DNA of 64,000 bases, taken from the NCBI RefSeq assembly GCF_030063145.1, contig NZ_JASISM010000006.1:248001-312000 (forward strand), written 5' to 3'. Shown here piece by piece: positions 7,762 through 16,801 of this stretch. This DNA is from Cryobacterium sp. PH31-L1. Lineage in GTDB: Bacteria; Actinomycetota; Actinomycetes; Actinomycetales; Microbacteriaceae. How positions within the stretch are numbered: position 1 is the first letter of the stretch; each line of letters starts with the position of its first letter. A program made the translations under genes and the position numbers. Under the pieces are notes generated by a model. That model was not told where the DNA came from. It ran no database searches and saw only the letters and a list, made by a program, of their open reading frames with translations.

Positions 7762-9465
7762 GTGACTTTTGTGCCGCCCCACCCCGAACGTGACGATGAG
7801 TCTGTCGCGAACCGCGCAGCCGAATCGACGGCACCGCTCGCCGCAGGGCCGTCGGCCAGCAAACCAGCCGTGCGCAAGCCGGCTGCGCGTAAGCCCGCTG
7901 TGCGTAAGCCCGCGGTGCGCACGACGGCGTCAACCACGTCCGCTGTCGCGACGCCGACTGCTGCCAAGACGACTGCGGCCAAGACGACTGCGGCCAAGAC
8001 GACTACTGCCAATCCGACTGCTGCCAAGCCGATAGCGGCCAAGCCGACTACTGCCAAGCCGACTACTGCCAAGCCGATAGCGGCCAAGCCGACTGCCGAC
8101 CAGCACGCAGTCAAGCCTGCCGCAGCTAAGCCGACTACTTCCAAGCCGATAGCGGCCAAGCCGACTGCCGACCAGCACGCAGTCAAGCCTGCCGCAGCTA
8201 AGCCGCCTACTGTCACGCCGGTTGCCGGCGCGCGTAAGCCAGCAGTGCGTAAACCAACTGTGCGCAAGCCGACCGTACGGACAACGCCCCCGAAGAAACC
8301 GACGACGCTGAATTCCCCTCCGGTTGCCGGTTCGTCCAGGCCGGCCGCACAGACGCTCGCCGAGAACTCCACCGACGAGACCACGCGGCCGTACGTGACC
8401 CGCGACGCCCTCGTCACGCTCGAAACGGCAGCGTCGCAGGCTACGCCGGTTGAACCGCTGCCGGATACCGCGAGCGATCCCGCCGAGCCGACCACGCCCG
8501 CCACGAATTCTCCCAGCGCCACAGCAGGGCCAGCCGTGAAGTCCACCGGCTCCGCGCCGGCCCCGCCGACAGCAAATCCGGTCGCCCAGCCCGTCGACCA
8601 GCCGACTGCAAAGCCGACAGCGCAACCGACCGTGGAGCCAGCCGCCCCGCTGACCGTGCAGTCGACGGTTCAGCCGGCAGTCGATGTGACTTCGATGGTG
8701 CAAGCCCCGATCGTCATTGAAGCCGTCGGCCTCGTGAAGAGGTTCGGTCACAACGTCGCGGTCTCCGATCTCGACCTCAGCGTTCGAGCGGGTTCGTTCT
8801 ACGGCATCGTCGGGCCGAACGGGGCCGGAAAGACCACGACCCTGTCGATGATCACGGGGCTGCTGCGGCCGACCGCCGGAAAAGTCCTGATCCACGGTAT
8901 CGACGTCTGGGCTCGGCCCAACGAAGCCAAGCGCGTGATGGGTGTTCTACCCGACAGGCTACGCCTGTTTGACCGCCTCACCGGCGCACAACTCCTCTAC
9001 TACGCGGGCACTCTGCGCGGCCTCGACAACGACACCGTGCGCGCCCGTTCAGCCGACCTGGCCGCCGCGTTCGGCCTCGAGGACGCCCTCAACCGTCTGG
9101 TCGCCGACTATTCCGCCGGAATGACCAAGAAGATCGCTCTGGCCTGCGCCATGATTCATTCCCCGCGCGTGCTTGTTCTCGACGAACCGTTCGAGTCGGT
9201 CGACCCGGTTTCCGCGGTCAACGTCACGGAGATCCTGCAGAAGTACGTCGCCGCCGGGGGAACCGTCGTGCTGTCCAGCCACGGCATGGACCTGATCCAG
9301 CGCGTCTGCGACCATGTTGCCATCATCGTGCAGGGCCGCGTCCTGGCGGCGGGAACCGTCGACGAAGTGCGTGGACAGAAGACGCTGGAAGATCGATTCG
9401 TCGAACTCGCCGGTGGGCGCAAGGTCGCGGAGGGTATGGAGTGGTTGCACAATTTTTCGGACTGA
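7762..9465 (+). CDS. ABC transporter ATP-binding protein with long Lys/Pro/Ala/Thr-rich N-terminal tail
   Basis: A 567-residue protein in two unlike parts. Residues 1-316 are low complexity: Ala, Lys, Pro and Thr make up most of it, with repeated KPTA/KPAA/AAKTT units resembling the tails of histone H1 or actinobacterial HupB, then a less basic Pro/Thr/Ala/Val stretch. Residues 317-567 are a normal ABC ATPase with Walker A GPNGAGKTT (near 351), signature YSAGMTKK (near 449), Walker B VLVLDEPFE (near 470) and switch His in SSHGMD. The GTG at 7762 is the only plausible start for the full frame. The downstream permease overlaps by 25 nt. The ATPase half resembles ABC-2 exporters or bacitracin-type pumps; the function of the tail is unknown. 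Confidence 0.85.
   Translation: MTFVPPHPERDDESVANRAAESTAPLAAGPSASKPAVRKPAARKPAVRKPAVRTTASTTSAVATPTAAKTTAAKTTAAKTTTANPTAAKPIAAKPTTAKPTTAKPIAAKPTADQHAVKPAAAKPTTSKPIAAKPTADQHAVKPAAAKPPTVTPVAGARKPAVRKPTVRKPTVRTTPPKKPTTLNSPPVAGSSRPAAQTLAENSTDETTRPYVTRDALVTLETAASQATPVEPLPDTASDPAEPTTPATNSPSATAGPAVKSTGSAPAPPTANPVAQPVDQPTAKPTAQPTVEPAAPLTVQSTVQPAVDVTSMVQAPIVIEAVGLVKRFGHNVAVSDLDLSVRAGSFYGIVGPNGAGKTTTLSMITGLLRPTAGKVLIHGIDVWARPNEAKRVMGVLPDRLRLFDRLTGAQLLYYAGTLRGLDNDTVRARSADLAAAFGLEDALNRLVADYSAGMTKKIALACAMIHSPRVLVLDEPFESVDPVSAVNVTEILQKYVAAGGTVVLSSHGMDLIQRVCDHVAIIVQGRVLAAGTVDEVRGQKTLEDRFVELAGGRKVAEGMEWLHNFSD
8071..8205 (+). repeat. 72-bp direct repeat in the tail-coding region
   Basis: Two identical 63-bp blocks (8071-8133 and 8143-8205) lie 72 bp apart, encoding a 24-residue unit beginning KPIAAKPTADQHAVKPAAAK. 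Shorter copies of 12-15 bp (GCCAAGACGACTGCG and GCCAAGCCGACTACT types) fill the preceding 130 bp. The perfect identity implies a recent duplication and possible length variation between strains. Confidence 0.9.
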
Positions 9466-11015
9466 AACTCCGGCTGCTCGCCAACCTGTTCCGTCGTAGT
9501 CCCTGGCAGGTCGTCGGCCTCGTCGTGGGCCTGCTCTACGGCCTCGGTGTCGCCATTACAATTCTGGTCGCACTGATCACGCTGCGGTTCGTTGGTGACC
9601 CGGCACTCATTCGGGATTCTCTCACCGTGGCCGGATCGGCCGTGGCATTGGGCTTTCTGATCATCCCCATCGTGGTCGGCATCGACGACAGCATGGACCC
9701 GCGAAAGTTTGCGTTCCTCGGAATTCCCAACCGTTCCTTGTCGCTCGGTCTGGCCGGCTCGGCGCTGATCGGCGTTCCGGCGCTCACTCTTTCGATCGTG
9801 CTGCTCGGCACAGTTTTCACCTGGTCACGCGGCGTCGGACAGACCCTGCTCGCCCTGGTATCCGCCGCGTTGATCCTCGCGACCTGCATTCTGTTGTCGC
9901 GGGTGAGCGCATCCCTGGCAGCCTTCCTCCTGTCGACCAGACGTTCGCGGGAATTCACCGGCATGATCGGTGTCGTCCTGCTGGTGCTGATTTCTCCTCT
10001 CGTCGTGGTGTTACTCAGCACGGACTCGGGTCGCCATGGCCGTGGCCTGCTGGCCACCCTCGCCACGATTCTGGGCTGGACACCGCTCGGCGCAGCGTGG
10101 GCTGCCCCGGGTGATGCCTCCACGGGCGCTTGGGGCGCGGCCATCCTCAAGCTGCTCATCGCCGCGGCCTCTGCTTACGCCCTGTGGCTGATCTGGCAGC
10201 TCGTCGTGGCCCGCATGCTGGTATCGCCCGGCCGTGAGGCCGCGGCGAAGCAGTACTCCGGGCTCGGATGGTTCGACCGGCTGCCGCACAGCTCCGTTGG
10301 CGCGATCGCCGCACGCACGTTCACCTATTGGGCGCGCGACTCGCGGTACTGGGTGTCGCTGATCATGATTCCGATCGTGCCGATCATCGCGATCCTGCCG
10401 CTGAGTATCGTCGGTGTGCCGCTGCATTACCTCGCCCTCGTGCCCGTGCCGCTCATGTGCATTTTTCTCGGCTGGACGATGCACAACGACGTTGCCTACG
10501 ACAACACGGCCATCTGGCTGCACGTGGCCTCAGGAACGCGGGGCGTGGCCGACCGCATCGGCCGGCTGGTTCCCGCCCTGGCTATGGGCATCCCGCTCAT
10601 CGGCATCGGCTCGGCCATCAGTATTTCGTTCTACGGAGACTGGTCGGTGTTGCCGTCGATGCTGGGCGTGAGCACGTGCATCCTCTTGGCCGGTTTGGGC
10701 TTCTCCGGCTACACCTCCACCCGGTTTCCCTACCCGGTGACGAAACCCGGTGACAGCCCGTTCGCGCAGCCGCAGGCCTCTGAGACCGCCTCGGCGCTGG
10801 TGCAGTCGCTGACCTTCACCGGATCGATCGTGGTGGCTCTGCCCGCGCTCATCTTCGCCTACCTCGGAATCTTCGAGGATCCGGCCTGGCACCTGCGCGC
10901 TCTCGGCGCGGGCCTCGGTCTCGGCCTTGTGGCCGTGATCCTGGGAATCTGGGTCGGCTCTCGTGCCTTCGACCGGCGCGGTCCGGAGATGCTCGCCTCC
11001 GCCCAGCGCGCCTGA
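9441..11015 (+). CDS. Polytopic membrane protein, permease partner of the tailed ABC ATPase
   Basis: A 524-residue integral membrane protein with roughly a dozen hydrophobic segments arranged in two similar halves, loosely like ABC-2 permeases of the type that occur as one long chain. No family name is certain from the sequence. GTG at 9441 overlaps the ATPase gene by 25 nt, with GGAG in the preceding bases, so the two are translationally coupled and almost certainly form one transporter. Long loops carry charged clusters such as STRRSREFTG and SPGREAAAKQ. Substrate unknown; a drug, peptide or lipid exporter is the generic expectation. Confidence 0.8.
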   Translation: MVAQFFGLKLRLLANLFRRSPWQVVGLVVGLLYGLGVAITILVALITLRFVGDPALIRDSLTVAGSAVALGFLIIPIVVGIDDSMDPRKFAFLGIPNRSLSLGLAGSALIGVPALTLSIVLLGTVFTWSRGVGQTLLALVSAALILATCILLSRVSASLAAFLLSTRRSREFTGMIGVVLLVLISPLVVVLLSTDSGRHGRGLLATLATILGWTPLGAAWAAPGDASTGAWGAAILKLLIAAASAYALWLIWQLVVARMLVSPGREAAAKQYSGLGWFDRLPHSSVGAIAARTFTYWARDSRYWVSLIMIPIVPIIAILPLSIVGVPLHYLALVPVPLMCIFLGWTMHNDVAYDNTAIWLHVASGTRGVADRIGRLVPALAMGIPLIGIGSAISISFYGDWSVLPSMLGVSTCILLAGLGFSGYTSTRFPYPVTKPGDSPFAQPQASETASALVQSLTFTGSIVVALPALIFAYLGIFEDPAWHLRALGAGLGLGLVAVILGIWVGSRAFDRRGPEMLASAQRA

Positions 11016-11040
11016 CCGGCTGACTGCTTAGACTGGTCCC

Positions 11041-11325
11041 ATGACTGAAATTCGTGCGAGCATTGCAGAACCCGGCCAGCCCGGCGGCGGAACGTCCACG
11101 CTCGACCGCGAGCTCGAAGAACTCCTGAATAAGGAGCAGATCGAGCCCGGCGATCACGAACGGTTTTCGCACTACGTCCCGAAAGACAAGATTCTCGAAT
11201 CGGCCATTTCGGGCAAGCCGGTCAAGGCATTGTGCGGCAAGAAATGGCTGCCCGGCCGTGACCCGGAAAAGTTTCCGGTGTGCCCGACCTGCAAGGCCAT
11301 CTACGAGAAGATGAAGGCCAAGTAG
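11041..11325 (+). CDS. DUF3039 domain protein
   Basis: A 94-residue cytoplasmic protein that matches DUF3039, a family found almost only in actinobacteria. Its C-terminal half holds a likely zinc site, ALCGKKWLPGRDPEKFPVCPTCK, with one Cys in the LCGK and a CPTC pair. ERFSHYVPKDKI in the middle is the conserved core. It lies 25 nt after the permease gene, perhaps in the same transcript. No function is established. Confidence 0.85.
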   Translation: MTEIRASIAEPGQPGGGTSTLDRELEELLNKEQIEPGDHERFSHYVPKDKILESAISGKPVKALCGKKWLPGRDPEKFPVCPTCKAIYEKMKAK

Positions 11326-11333
11326 CTCAGCAG

Positions 11334-12695
11334 CTAGCGGTACGAGGTGGGAATAACGGCTTCGCCGCGACCCAACCGAAAAGCCTCGATCGGCAGTTCC
11401 TGCATAACGGATGCGTTGTGCGCGCGTGCGCGTAGCGTCCCGGCCGCCCCCAGATACCGTTCGTCGACCCTACCTTCCTGGATCAGCGGAACCAGGAGCG
11501 CCCGCTCCAGTCCGCTGCCCGTGTCGGACTGAGCACCCGGGCCGTCGCCGAGCAGCACGATTTCTTCCTGGGCGGTGCCGACGGCATCCACTCGGCGGAG
11601 TGCATTCTTGCGGCCGCCGATGGAGAGCTTCGCGGTCGACGTTTTCGCGACAGAGATCCAGTCGTCGCCGTGGCCCTTGTGCGCGACCAGCTTGTAGACC
11701 AAGCCGGCGGCGGGTTCGCCCGACCCCGTGACGACCGAGGTGCCGACGCCAAAGGCGTCCACCGGGCTGGCGGACAGGGCAGCGATGGCGAATTCGTCGA
11801 GGTCGCTGGTGACCGTGATCTTCGTGTTGACCGCGCCGAGTGCGTCGAGCTGCGCGCGTGCTGCGGCAACGACGGTGGGCAGATCTCCGGAGTCGATACG
11901 AATCGAGCCGAGCTCCGGCCCGGCGATCTTGACTGCCAGGGCGATGCCGGCCGGTACATCGTAGGTGTCAACGAGAAGTGTCGTGGCGGAACCAAAGGCA
12001 TCCACTTGCGCCTGGAACGCTTCTTCCTCGCTGTCGTGCAGCAAAATGAACGAGTGGGCCGCGGTACCCATGGTCGGCAGACCCCACTGCCGGCCGGCCT
12101 CCAGATTGCTCGTCGATGCGAAGCCGGCGATGAAAGCGGCGCGCGCGGCCGCGACCGCCGAGTGCTCGTTGGTGCGCCGGGATCCCATCTCGGCGATCGG
12201 GCGGCCGAGGCTCACCGAGACCATGCGCGCGGCGGCACTGGCAACGGAGATGTCGTAGTTGAGCACACTGAGCACGAGGGTCTCCAGAATGACGCCCTCG
12301 GCGAAGGTACTCTCCACCAGCAGCAGGGGAGAACCGGGAAAGTAGGCTTCACCCTCCTGGTAGCCCCAGACGTTGCCGCTGAAGGAATAGTCGGCCAGGA
12401 AGTCGAGGGTGGCAGTGCGCACGACCGAGTTCTCGGCGAGCCAGGTCAGTTCCTCGGTCTCGAAGCGAAACTCACGAATCAGTTCGAGCAGGCGACCAGT
12501 GCCGGCGACGATGCCGTAGCGGCGACCGGCGGGCAGACGGCGGGCGAAGGCTTCGAACATGCAGGCACGATCGGCGGTGCCGCTCTGGATGGCCGCATCC
12601 ACCATGGTGAGCTCGTACCGATCGGTGCGCAGTGCTGGTGTGCGGCCGGCTGGGCCACGGTGTGCTGGAGCGAGGAACGCGGGGGACGGGGTCAC
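11334..12695 (-). CDS. pncB: Nicotinate phosphoribosyltransferase
   Basis: Catalyses nicotinate + PRPP (+ ATP) to nicotinate mononucleotide, the first step of NAD salvage. The 453-residue length fits the family. Visible features: [12 protein letters not shown] at the N-terminus (the nicotinate-binding Tyr), the catalytic-loop region [12 protein letters not shown] around residue 168, [11 protein letters not shown] around 210 and IRIDSGDL around 270, where the Asp and Ser contact PRPP. The start at 12695 is the most upstream; an initiator around [12 protein letters not shown] would also preserve the fold. It converges with the DUF3039 gene (8 nt between stops) and diverges from murI. Free-standing gene; regulation not visible. 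Confidence 0.93.
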   Translation of the reverse strand: MTPSPAFLAPAHRGPAGRTPALRTDRYELTMVDAAIQSGTADRACMFEAFARRLPAGRRYGIVAGTGRLLELIREFRFETEELTWLAENSVVRTATLDFLADYSFSGNVWGYQEGEAYFPGSPLLLVESTFAEGVILETLVLSVLNYDISVASAAARMVSVSLGRPIAEMGSRRTNEHSAVAAARAAFIAGFASTSNLEAGRQWGLPTMGTAAHSFILLHDSEEEAFQAQVDAFGSATTLLVDTYDVPAGIALAVKIAGPELGSIRIDSGDLPTVVAAARAQLDALGAVNTKITVTSDLDEFAIAALSASPVDAFGVGTSVVTGSGEPAAGLVYKLVAHKGHGDDWISVAKTSTAKLSIGGRKNALRRVDAVGTAQEEIVLLGDGPGAQSDTGSGLERALLVPLIQEGRVDERYLGAAGTLRARAHNASVMQELPIEAFRLGRGEAVIPTSYR

Positions 12696-12737
12696 CCGGC
12701 ACAGCTTATCCGCTTGATCGGGCTAGGCTTGATCTCC

Positions 12738-13595
12738 GTGACCGATGCACCGATTGGTATTTTTGATTCCGGAGTGGGCGGCCTGACCGTCGCCCGGGCG
12801 ATCAAGGACCAGTTACCCAACGAATCCATCCTGTATATCGGTGACACGGCCCACTCGCCGTACGGGCCGAAGAAGATTGCCGACGTGCGCGGTTTCGCCC
12901 TCGACGTGCTCGACGATCTCGTGGCTCAAGACGTCAAACTGCTCGTGATCGCGTGCAACACGGCGTCGGCAGCGATGCTGCGGGATGCCCGTGAGCGCTA
13001 CAGCGTGCCGGTGATCGAGGTGATTCAGCCCGCTGTGCGCCGCGCTGTCGCCACCACTCGCAACCAGCGCGTGGGGGTCATCGGCACCCTCGGCACCGTC
13101 AACTCGCGCGCCTACAACGATGCCTTCGCCGCCGCGCCCCAGATCACCCTGTTCAGCCAAGCCTGCCCGCGCTTCGTCGAGTTCGTCGAGGCGGGCGTCA
13201 CGACCGGTGACGAGGTACTCGCTGTCGCCGAGGAATACCTCGCGCCGCTCCGCGCAGCGCACGTCGACACTCTCGTGCTCGGCTGCACCCACTACCCCTT
13301 TCTGCGCGGCGCCATCTCCTACGTGATGGGGGAGGGCGTCACCCTTGTCTCGAGCGACACCGAAACGGCCAATGACGTCTACCGGGTTCTGGTGAGTCAG
13401 GGCTTGGAACGCTCGCGCACCAGCCCGCCCAGCTACCGGTATGAAGCCACCGGCGACAGCGCCGAGGACTTTCTGGCCCTCGCCCATCGCCTGATCGGAC
13501 CGGAGGTCAGCCGGGTCGACCTGATCGAGACCGGCACGCTCAACCTCGCCGAACTGGCAGCAGCCCCACAGTCCCCACTACACCCGAAACACTAG
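12738..13595 (+). CDS. murI: Glutamate racemase
   Basis: Interconverts L- and D-glutamate to supply D-Glu for peptidoglycan. The 285-residue protein starts at GTG 12738 with the characteristic [16 protein letters not shown]; the two catalytic cysteines are Cys73 ([10 protein letters not shown]) and Cys183 (LGCTHYPFL). A much longer open frame runs back through pncB on the other strand and is not coding. It heads a run with rph and rdgB, spaced 9 and 2 nt apart, an arrangement common in actinobacteria. Confidence 0.95.
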   Translation: MTDAPIGIFDSGVGGLTVARAIKDQLPNESILYIGDTAHSPYGPKKIADVRGFALDVLDDLVAQDVKLLVIACNTASAAMLRDARERYSVPVIEVIQPAVRRAVATTRNQRVGVIGTLGTVNSRAYNDAFAAAPQITLFSQACPRFVEFVEAGVTTGDEVLAVAEEYLAPLRAAHVDTLVLGCTHYPFLRGAISYVMGEGVTLVSSDTETANDVYRVLVSQGLERSRTSPPSYRYEATGDSAEDFLALAHRLIGPEVSRVDLIETGTLNLAELAAAPQSPLHPKH

Positions 13596-13604
13596 GAGTA
13601 CTCC

Positions 13605-14339
13605 GTGACCGAGAACCTGCGCGCCGACGGGCGCACCAACGACGAACTGCGCCCGATCACAATCGAGCGTGGCTGGAGCGACCAAGCTGAAGGGTCGGCC
13701 TTGATCTCCTACGGCCGCACCAAGGTGCTCTGCACGGCGTCGTTCGCCAACGGAGTTCCGCGCTGGATGAGCGGCAAGGGCAAAGGCTGGGTCACCGCCG
13801 AATATTCGATGCTGCCCCGCTCGACCAACAGCCGTATGGATCGCGAATCGGTCAAGGGCAAGATCGGTGGTCGCACCCACGAGATCAGCCGCCTGATCGG
13901 CCGCAGCCTGCGTGCCGTCGTTGACATGAAGGCGCTCGGCGAGAACACCCTGGTGCTCGACTGTGACGTACTGCAGGCCGACGGCGGTACCCGCACCGCA
14001 GCCATCACCGGTGCTTACGTGGCCCTCGCCGATGCCCTCGAGTGGGGACGCACCAAGAAGTTCATCTCGCAGAAGGCGCAGCCGCTCATTGACAGTGTCT
14101 CGGCCGTGTCCGTCGGCATCATCGGCGGCGTGCCCATGCTCGACCTGGCGTACACCGAAGACGTGCGCGCCGACACCGACATGAACGTCGTCGTCACCGG
14201 GCGTGGCAAGTTCGTCGAGGTGCAGGGCACCGCCGAGGCTGCACCGTTCGACCGCAGCGAGCTCGACACACTGCTCGACCTCGCCCTGAAGGGCGCCGTC
14301 ACCCTGACCGAGTTTCAGACCAGCGCGCTGGCCAGCTGA
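13605..14339 (+). CDS. rph: Ribonuclease PH
   Basis: A phosphorolytic 3'-5' exoribonuclease that trims tRNA precursors. The 244-residue sequence begins [13 protein letters not shown] and contains [15 protein letters not shown] [30 protein letters not shown] and [19 protein letters not shown], all highly conserved in the family. GTG start at 13605 follows AGGAGT, eight bases away. Two nt separate it from rdgB, so the pair is probably co-translated. Confidence 0.96.
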   Translation: MTENLRADGRTNDELRPITIERGWSDQAEGSALISYGRTKVLCTASFANGVPRWMSGKGKGWVTAEYSMLPRSTNSRMDRESVKGKIGGRTHEISRLIGRSLRAVVDMKALGENTLVLDCDVLQADGGTRTAAITGAYVALADALEWGRTKKFISQKAQPLIDSVSAVSVGIIGGVPMLDLAYTEDVRADTDMNVVVTGRGKFVEVQGTAEAAPFDRSELDTLLDLALKGAVTLTEFQTSALAS

Positions 14340-14341
14340 CC

Positions 14342-14935
14342 GTGCAGATTGTTCTGGCCACCCACAACGCCCACAAGGTCGAGGAACTACGGCGCATTCT
14401 GGCCCCGCAACTTCCTGGTGTGGAGGTGCTCGCCTATGACGGCCCCGAACCGGTCGAGGACGGCATCAGCTTCACCGAGAACGCCCTGATCAAGGCGCGT
14501 GCCGCCGCAGCGCACACCGGACTACCGGCGATCGCTGACGACTCGGGCATCTGCGTCGACATTCTCGGCGGGGCACCCGGAATCTTCTCGGCGCGTTGGT
14601 CTGGGCCGGCCAAGGACGCCGGCGAAAACCTGCGCCTGCTGCTCTGGCAGCTCAGTGACGTTCCCGAGGAACACCGCGACGCCCACTTCACCTGTGTGGC
14701 AGCCCTCGCCCTGCCCGACGGTACCGAGCGGACCGTGACCGGCGAATGGCCGGGGCAGCTTCTGTTCGAACCGGCCGGCGCCAACGGGTTCGGCTACGAC
14801 CCGATCTTTCTGCCCGAGGGCTACGCCATTTCGGCCGCCGAACTGTCGGCGCACGTGAAGAACCAGGTCAGCCATCGGGCGATCGCGTTCGAGGGGCTCG
14901 TACCGGTGCTGCGCGAGGTTCTCGGCCGGCCGTAG
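14342..14935 (+). CDS. rdgB: Non-canonical purine NTP pyrophosphatase (RdgB/HAM1)
   Basis: Hydrolyses ITP, XTP and dITP to monophosphates, keeping deaminated purines out of nucleic acids. At 197 residues it is of normal length, starting at GTG with LATHNAHKVEELR (the family TxNxxK substrate loop), then the ADDSGICVDILGGAPGIFSARW core and GFGYDPIFLPEG near residue 145, with SHRAIAF at the end. It overlaps functionally with the murI-rph unit; nothing unusual. Confidence 0.95.
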   Translation: MQIVLATHNAHKVEELRRILAPQLPGVEVLAYDGPEPVEDGISFTENALIKARAAAAHTGLPAIADDSGICVDILGGAPGIFSARWSGPAKDAGENLRLLLWQLSDVPEEHRDAHFTCVAALALPDGTERTVTGEWPGQLLFEPAGANGFGYDPIFLPEGYAISAAELSAHVKNQVSHRAIAFEGLVPVLREVLGRP

Positions 14936-15010
14936 GGTGCTGAGAACGGCATTCATTCCCAACTAGCCCAGCGGCTGGCGACCGGCCTCTCCCGGCCCTA
15001 ATCTTGAGCC

Positions 15011-15919
15011 ATGGGCCACGATCACGCGCACGTCACCGGCTCGAACCGACGGCGACTGACCCTCGCCATCGGCATCGTGGCGTCCGTGCTGTTGCTCGAA
15101 GTGATCGGTGCAGCTCTGACCGGATCGCTCGCGCTGCTGGCCGATGCTGGCCACATGCTCTCCGACCTGTTCGGGCTCATCGTGGCTCTGACCGCCACCG
15201 TGGTCGCGGCACGTCCGGCGACAGACCGGGCCACCTTCGGCTTTCAAAGGGCCGAGGTGTTCGGCGCGCTGATCAACGGCCTGATTCTGCTCGCCGTGGC
15301 CGGCGCCGTTTCGGTCGCCGCGATCGCGCGCCTCATTAGTCCGAGCGAGAGCGCGGTGCTGCCCACCCCCATGCTAATTGTCGCCATCATCGGGCTCGCG
15401 GCGAACATCGCCGGAATAATGCTGCTGCGCCCGGCGGCCGCTGGGTCGATCAACATGCGCGGCGCCTACCTTGAGGTACTCGGGGACGCGCTCGGGTCGG
15501 TCGCCGTGATCGTCGCGGCCATCGTCATCCTCCTGACCGGTTTCACCGGTGCGGATGCCGTCGCCTCGCTGGTCATCGCCGCCATGATCGTGCCGCGCGC
15601 CTTCGTGCTGCTCCGAGACGTGGTGCGCGTGTTCAGCCAATCCACGCCGGCCGACACGGATATTTCCGAGATTCGACGCCATCTGCTCGGCACGGCCGGC
15701 GTGGTCGCCGTGCACGATGTGCACGTCTGGGCCATCACGAGCGGAGCCCATGTGTTCACCGCGCACATTGTGGTGGAGGCGACGGTGCTCGCGCAGGGCA
15801 CTGGCGCTCTGCTCGATGAGTTGTCCGGATGTCTCAGCACACACTTCGACGTGGCGCACTCGACCTTTCAGCTGGAACCGGCCGAGCATGCCGAGCACGA
15901 AGACCACCAGCACCGCTGA
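15011..15919 (+). CDS. Cation diffusion facilitator family zinc/divalent metal exporter
   Basis: A 302-residue CDF transporter (CzcD/ZitB branch) that exports Zn2+ or Co2+ in exchange for protons. It starts with a His-rich tip (MGHDHAHV) and ends with another (EHAEHEDHQHR), flanking six membrane helices. The metal-binding sites are visible as LADAGHMLSD in helix 2 (HxxxD) and the paired EVLGDALGS in helix 5. A cytoplasmic C-terminal domain (about 210-290) includes VHDVHVWAITSG. The gene stands alone, 75 nt after rdgB. Confidence 0.92.
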   Translation: MGHDHAHVTGSNRRRLTLAIGIVASVLLLEVIGAALTGSLALLADAGHMLSDLFGLIVALTATVVAARPATDRATFGFQRAEVFGALINGLILLAVAGAVSVAAIARLISPSESAVLPTPMLIVAIIGLAANIAGIMLLRPAAAGSINMRGAYLEVLGDALGSVAVIVAAIVILLTGFTGADAVASLVIAAMIVPRAFVLLRDVVRVFSQSTPADTDISEIRRHLLGTAGVVAVHDVHVWAITSGAHVFTAHIVVEATVLAQGTGALLDELSGCLSTHFDVAHSTFQLEPAEHAEHEDHQHR

Positions 15920-15941
15920 GTTGCTGGCGATCAGGTTCTGA

Positions 15942-16679
15942 TCAGCCCTCGTGGCGTCCGTTGTGGTTGGTTTTGAACGTCTCGGGGTCGAGCAGGTGGC
16001 TGCCCGTCTCGGTCGTGGGCTGGCCGCGCAGCCGGCGGGCCTTCACGACGGACAGCACGTAGTGATACACCGTGGGAATGAGGGTGACGACCACCGCGCC
16101 GAGCAGGATCAGGTCGATGTACTTCGTGACGAATTCGGCGACCGGCGGAATGTAGCCCAGGAAGTATCCGCCGAAGGTGAGACCGGCGCCCCAGAGCAGT
16201 GCACCGATCAGGTTATACAGGGTGTATTTGCGGTAGTCCATGTGGCCAACGCCGGCGGCGACCGGTGCGAACGTGCGCACGATTGGTACGAACCGGGCGA
16301 CGATGACGGCGACGCCGCCGAATCGCACGAAGAATGCGTTCGTGCGGTCGACGTTCTTGATGCTGAACAACCCGGATTCCTTGCGTTCAAAGACGCGGGG
16401 ACCGAATTTATGCCCGATCAGATAGCCGACCTCACCACCGAGAAAAGCGGCAAACCCGATCGCGAGGGCGACCCACCAGATATCGATGCGGATGACGTTG
16501 GCGGCGGGAAAGGCGAGCAGGCCGGTGATGACCAGCAGGGTATCGCCCGGCAGTAGAAACCCGACCAGGAGGCCGGTCTCGGCAAAGACAATCGCGCAGA
16601 CGACGAGCAGGGCCCACGGGCCAGCCGACTCGATGATGTGTGTCGGGTCGAGCCAGGGAATCAGTGCGGTGTGAATCAC
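15942..16679 (-). CDS. DedA family membrane protein
   Basis: A 245-residue DedA protein; the family contributes to lipid carrier recycling (undecaprenyl phosphate flipping) and membrane energetics. It has about five hydrophobic segments and the family patterns ETGLLVGFLLPGD, FLGGEVGYLIGHKFG and ARFVPIVRTFAPVAAGVGHM, including the conserved arginine and the proline-rich re-entrant loops. I use GTG 16679, which has GGAG eight bases upstream; an in-frame extension to 16805 lacks a ribosome site and runs into the neighbouring DedA stop. Same strand and direction as the next DedA, from which a hairpin at 16780-16798 separates it. Confidence 0.9.
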   Translation of the reverse strand: MIHTALIPWLDPTHIIESAGPWALLVVCAIVFAETGLLVGFLLPGDTLLVITGLLAFPAANVIRIDIWWVALAIGFAAFLGGEVGYLIGHKFGPRVFERKESGLFSIKNVDRTNAFFVRFGGVAVIVARFVPIVRTFAPVAAGVGHMDYRKYTLYNLIGALLWGAGLTFGGYFLGYIPPVAEFVTKYIDLILLGAVVVTLIPTVYHYVLSVVKARRLRGQPTTETGSHLLDPETFKTNHNGRHEG

Positions 16680-16779
16680 GCGGGGAACTCCAGTCGGCGG
16701 GGGGGGCAGACGTTCGGGTAGCGACGGCGGATGCCGAGACACAGGGTATCGCCTCCTAGTGAGAAAATGCCCGGCCGCC

Positions 16780-16798
16780 ACCCCCTGAAACAGGGGGT
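16780..16798 (-). terminator. Hairpin between the two dedA genes
   Basis: An 8-bp perfect stem with an AAA loop (ACCCCCTG/CAGGGGGT) begins 3 nt past the stop of the upstream DedA gene. There is no strong T run on the minus strand, so it may be a weak terminator or RNA-stabilising hairpin. Confidence 0.5.
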
Positions 16799-16801
16799 AG
16801 G

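Noticed and set aside
8071..8205. Tandem repeats resembling a CRISPR array
   Set aside because: Repeats are in frame in a protein-coding gene, adjacent copies lack unique spacers, and no cas genes are present.
11670..12737. An in-frame extension of murI to the left
   Set aside because: It overlaps pncB on the other strand and the conserved racemase start [10 protein letters not shown] is directly after GTG 12738.
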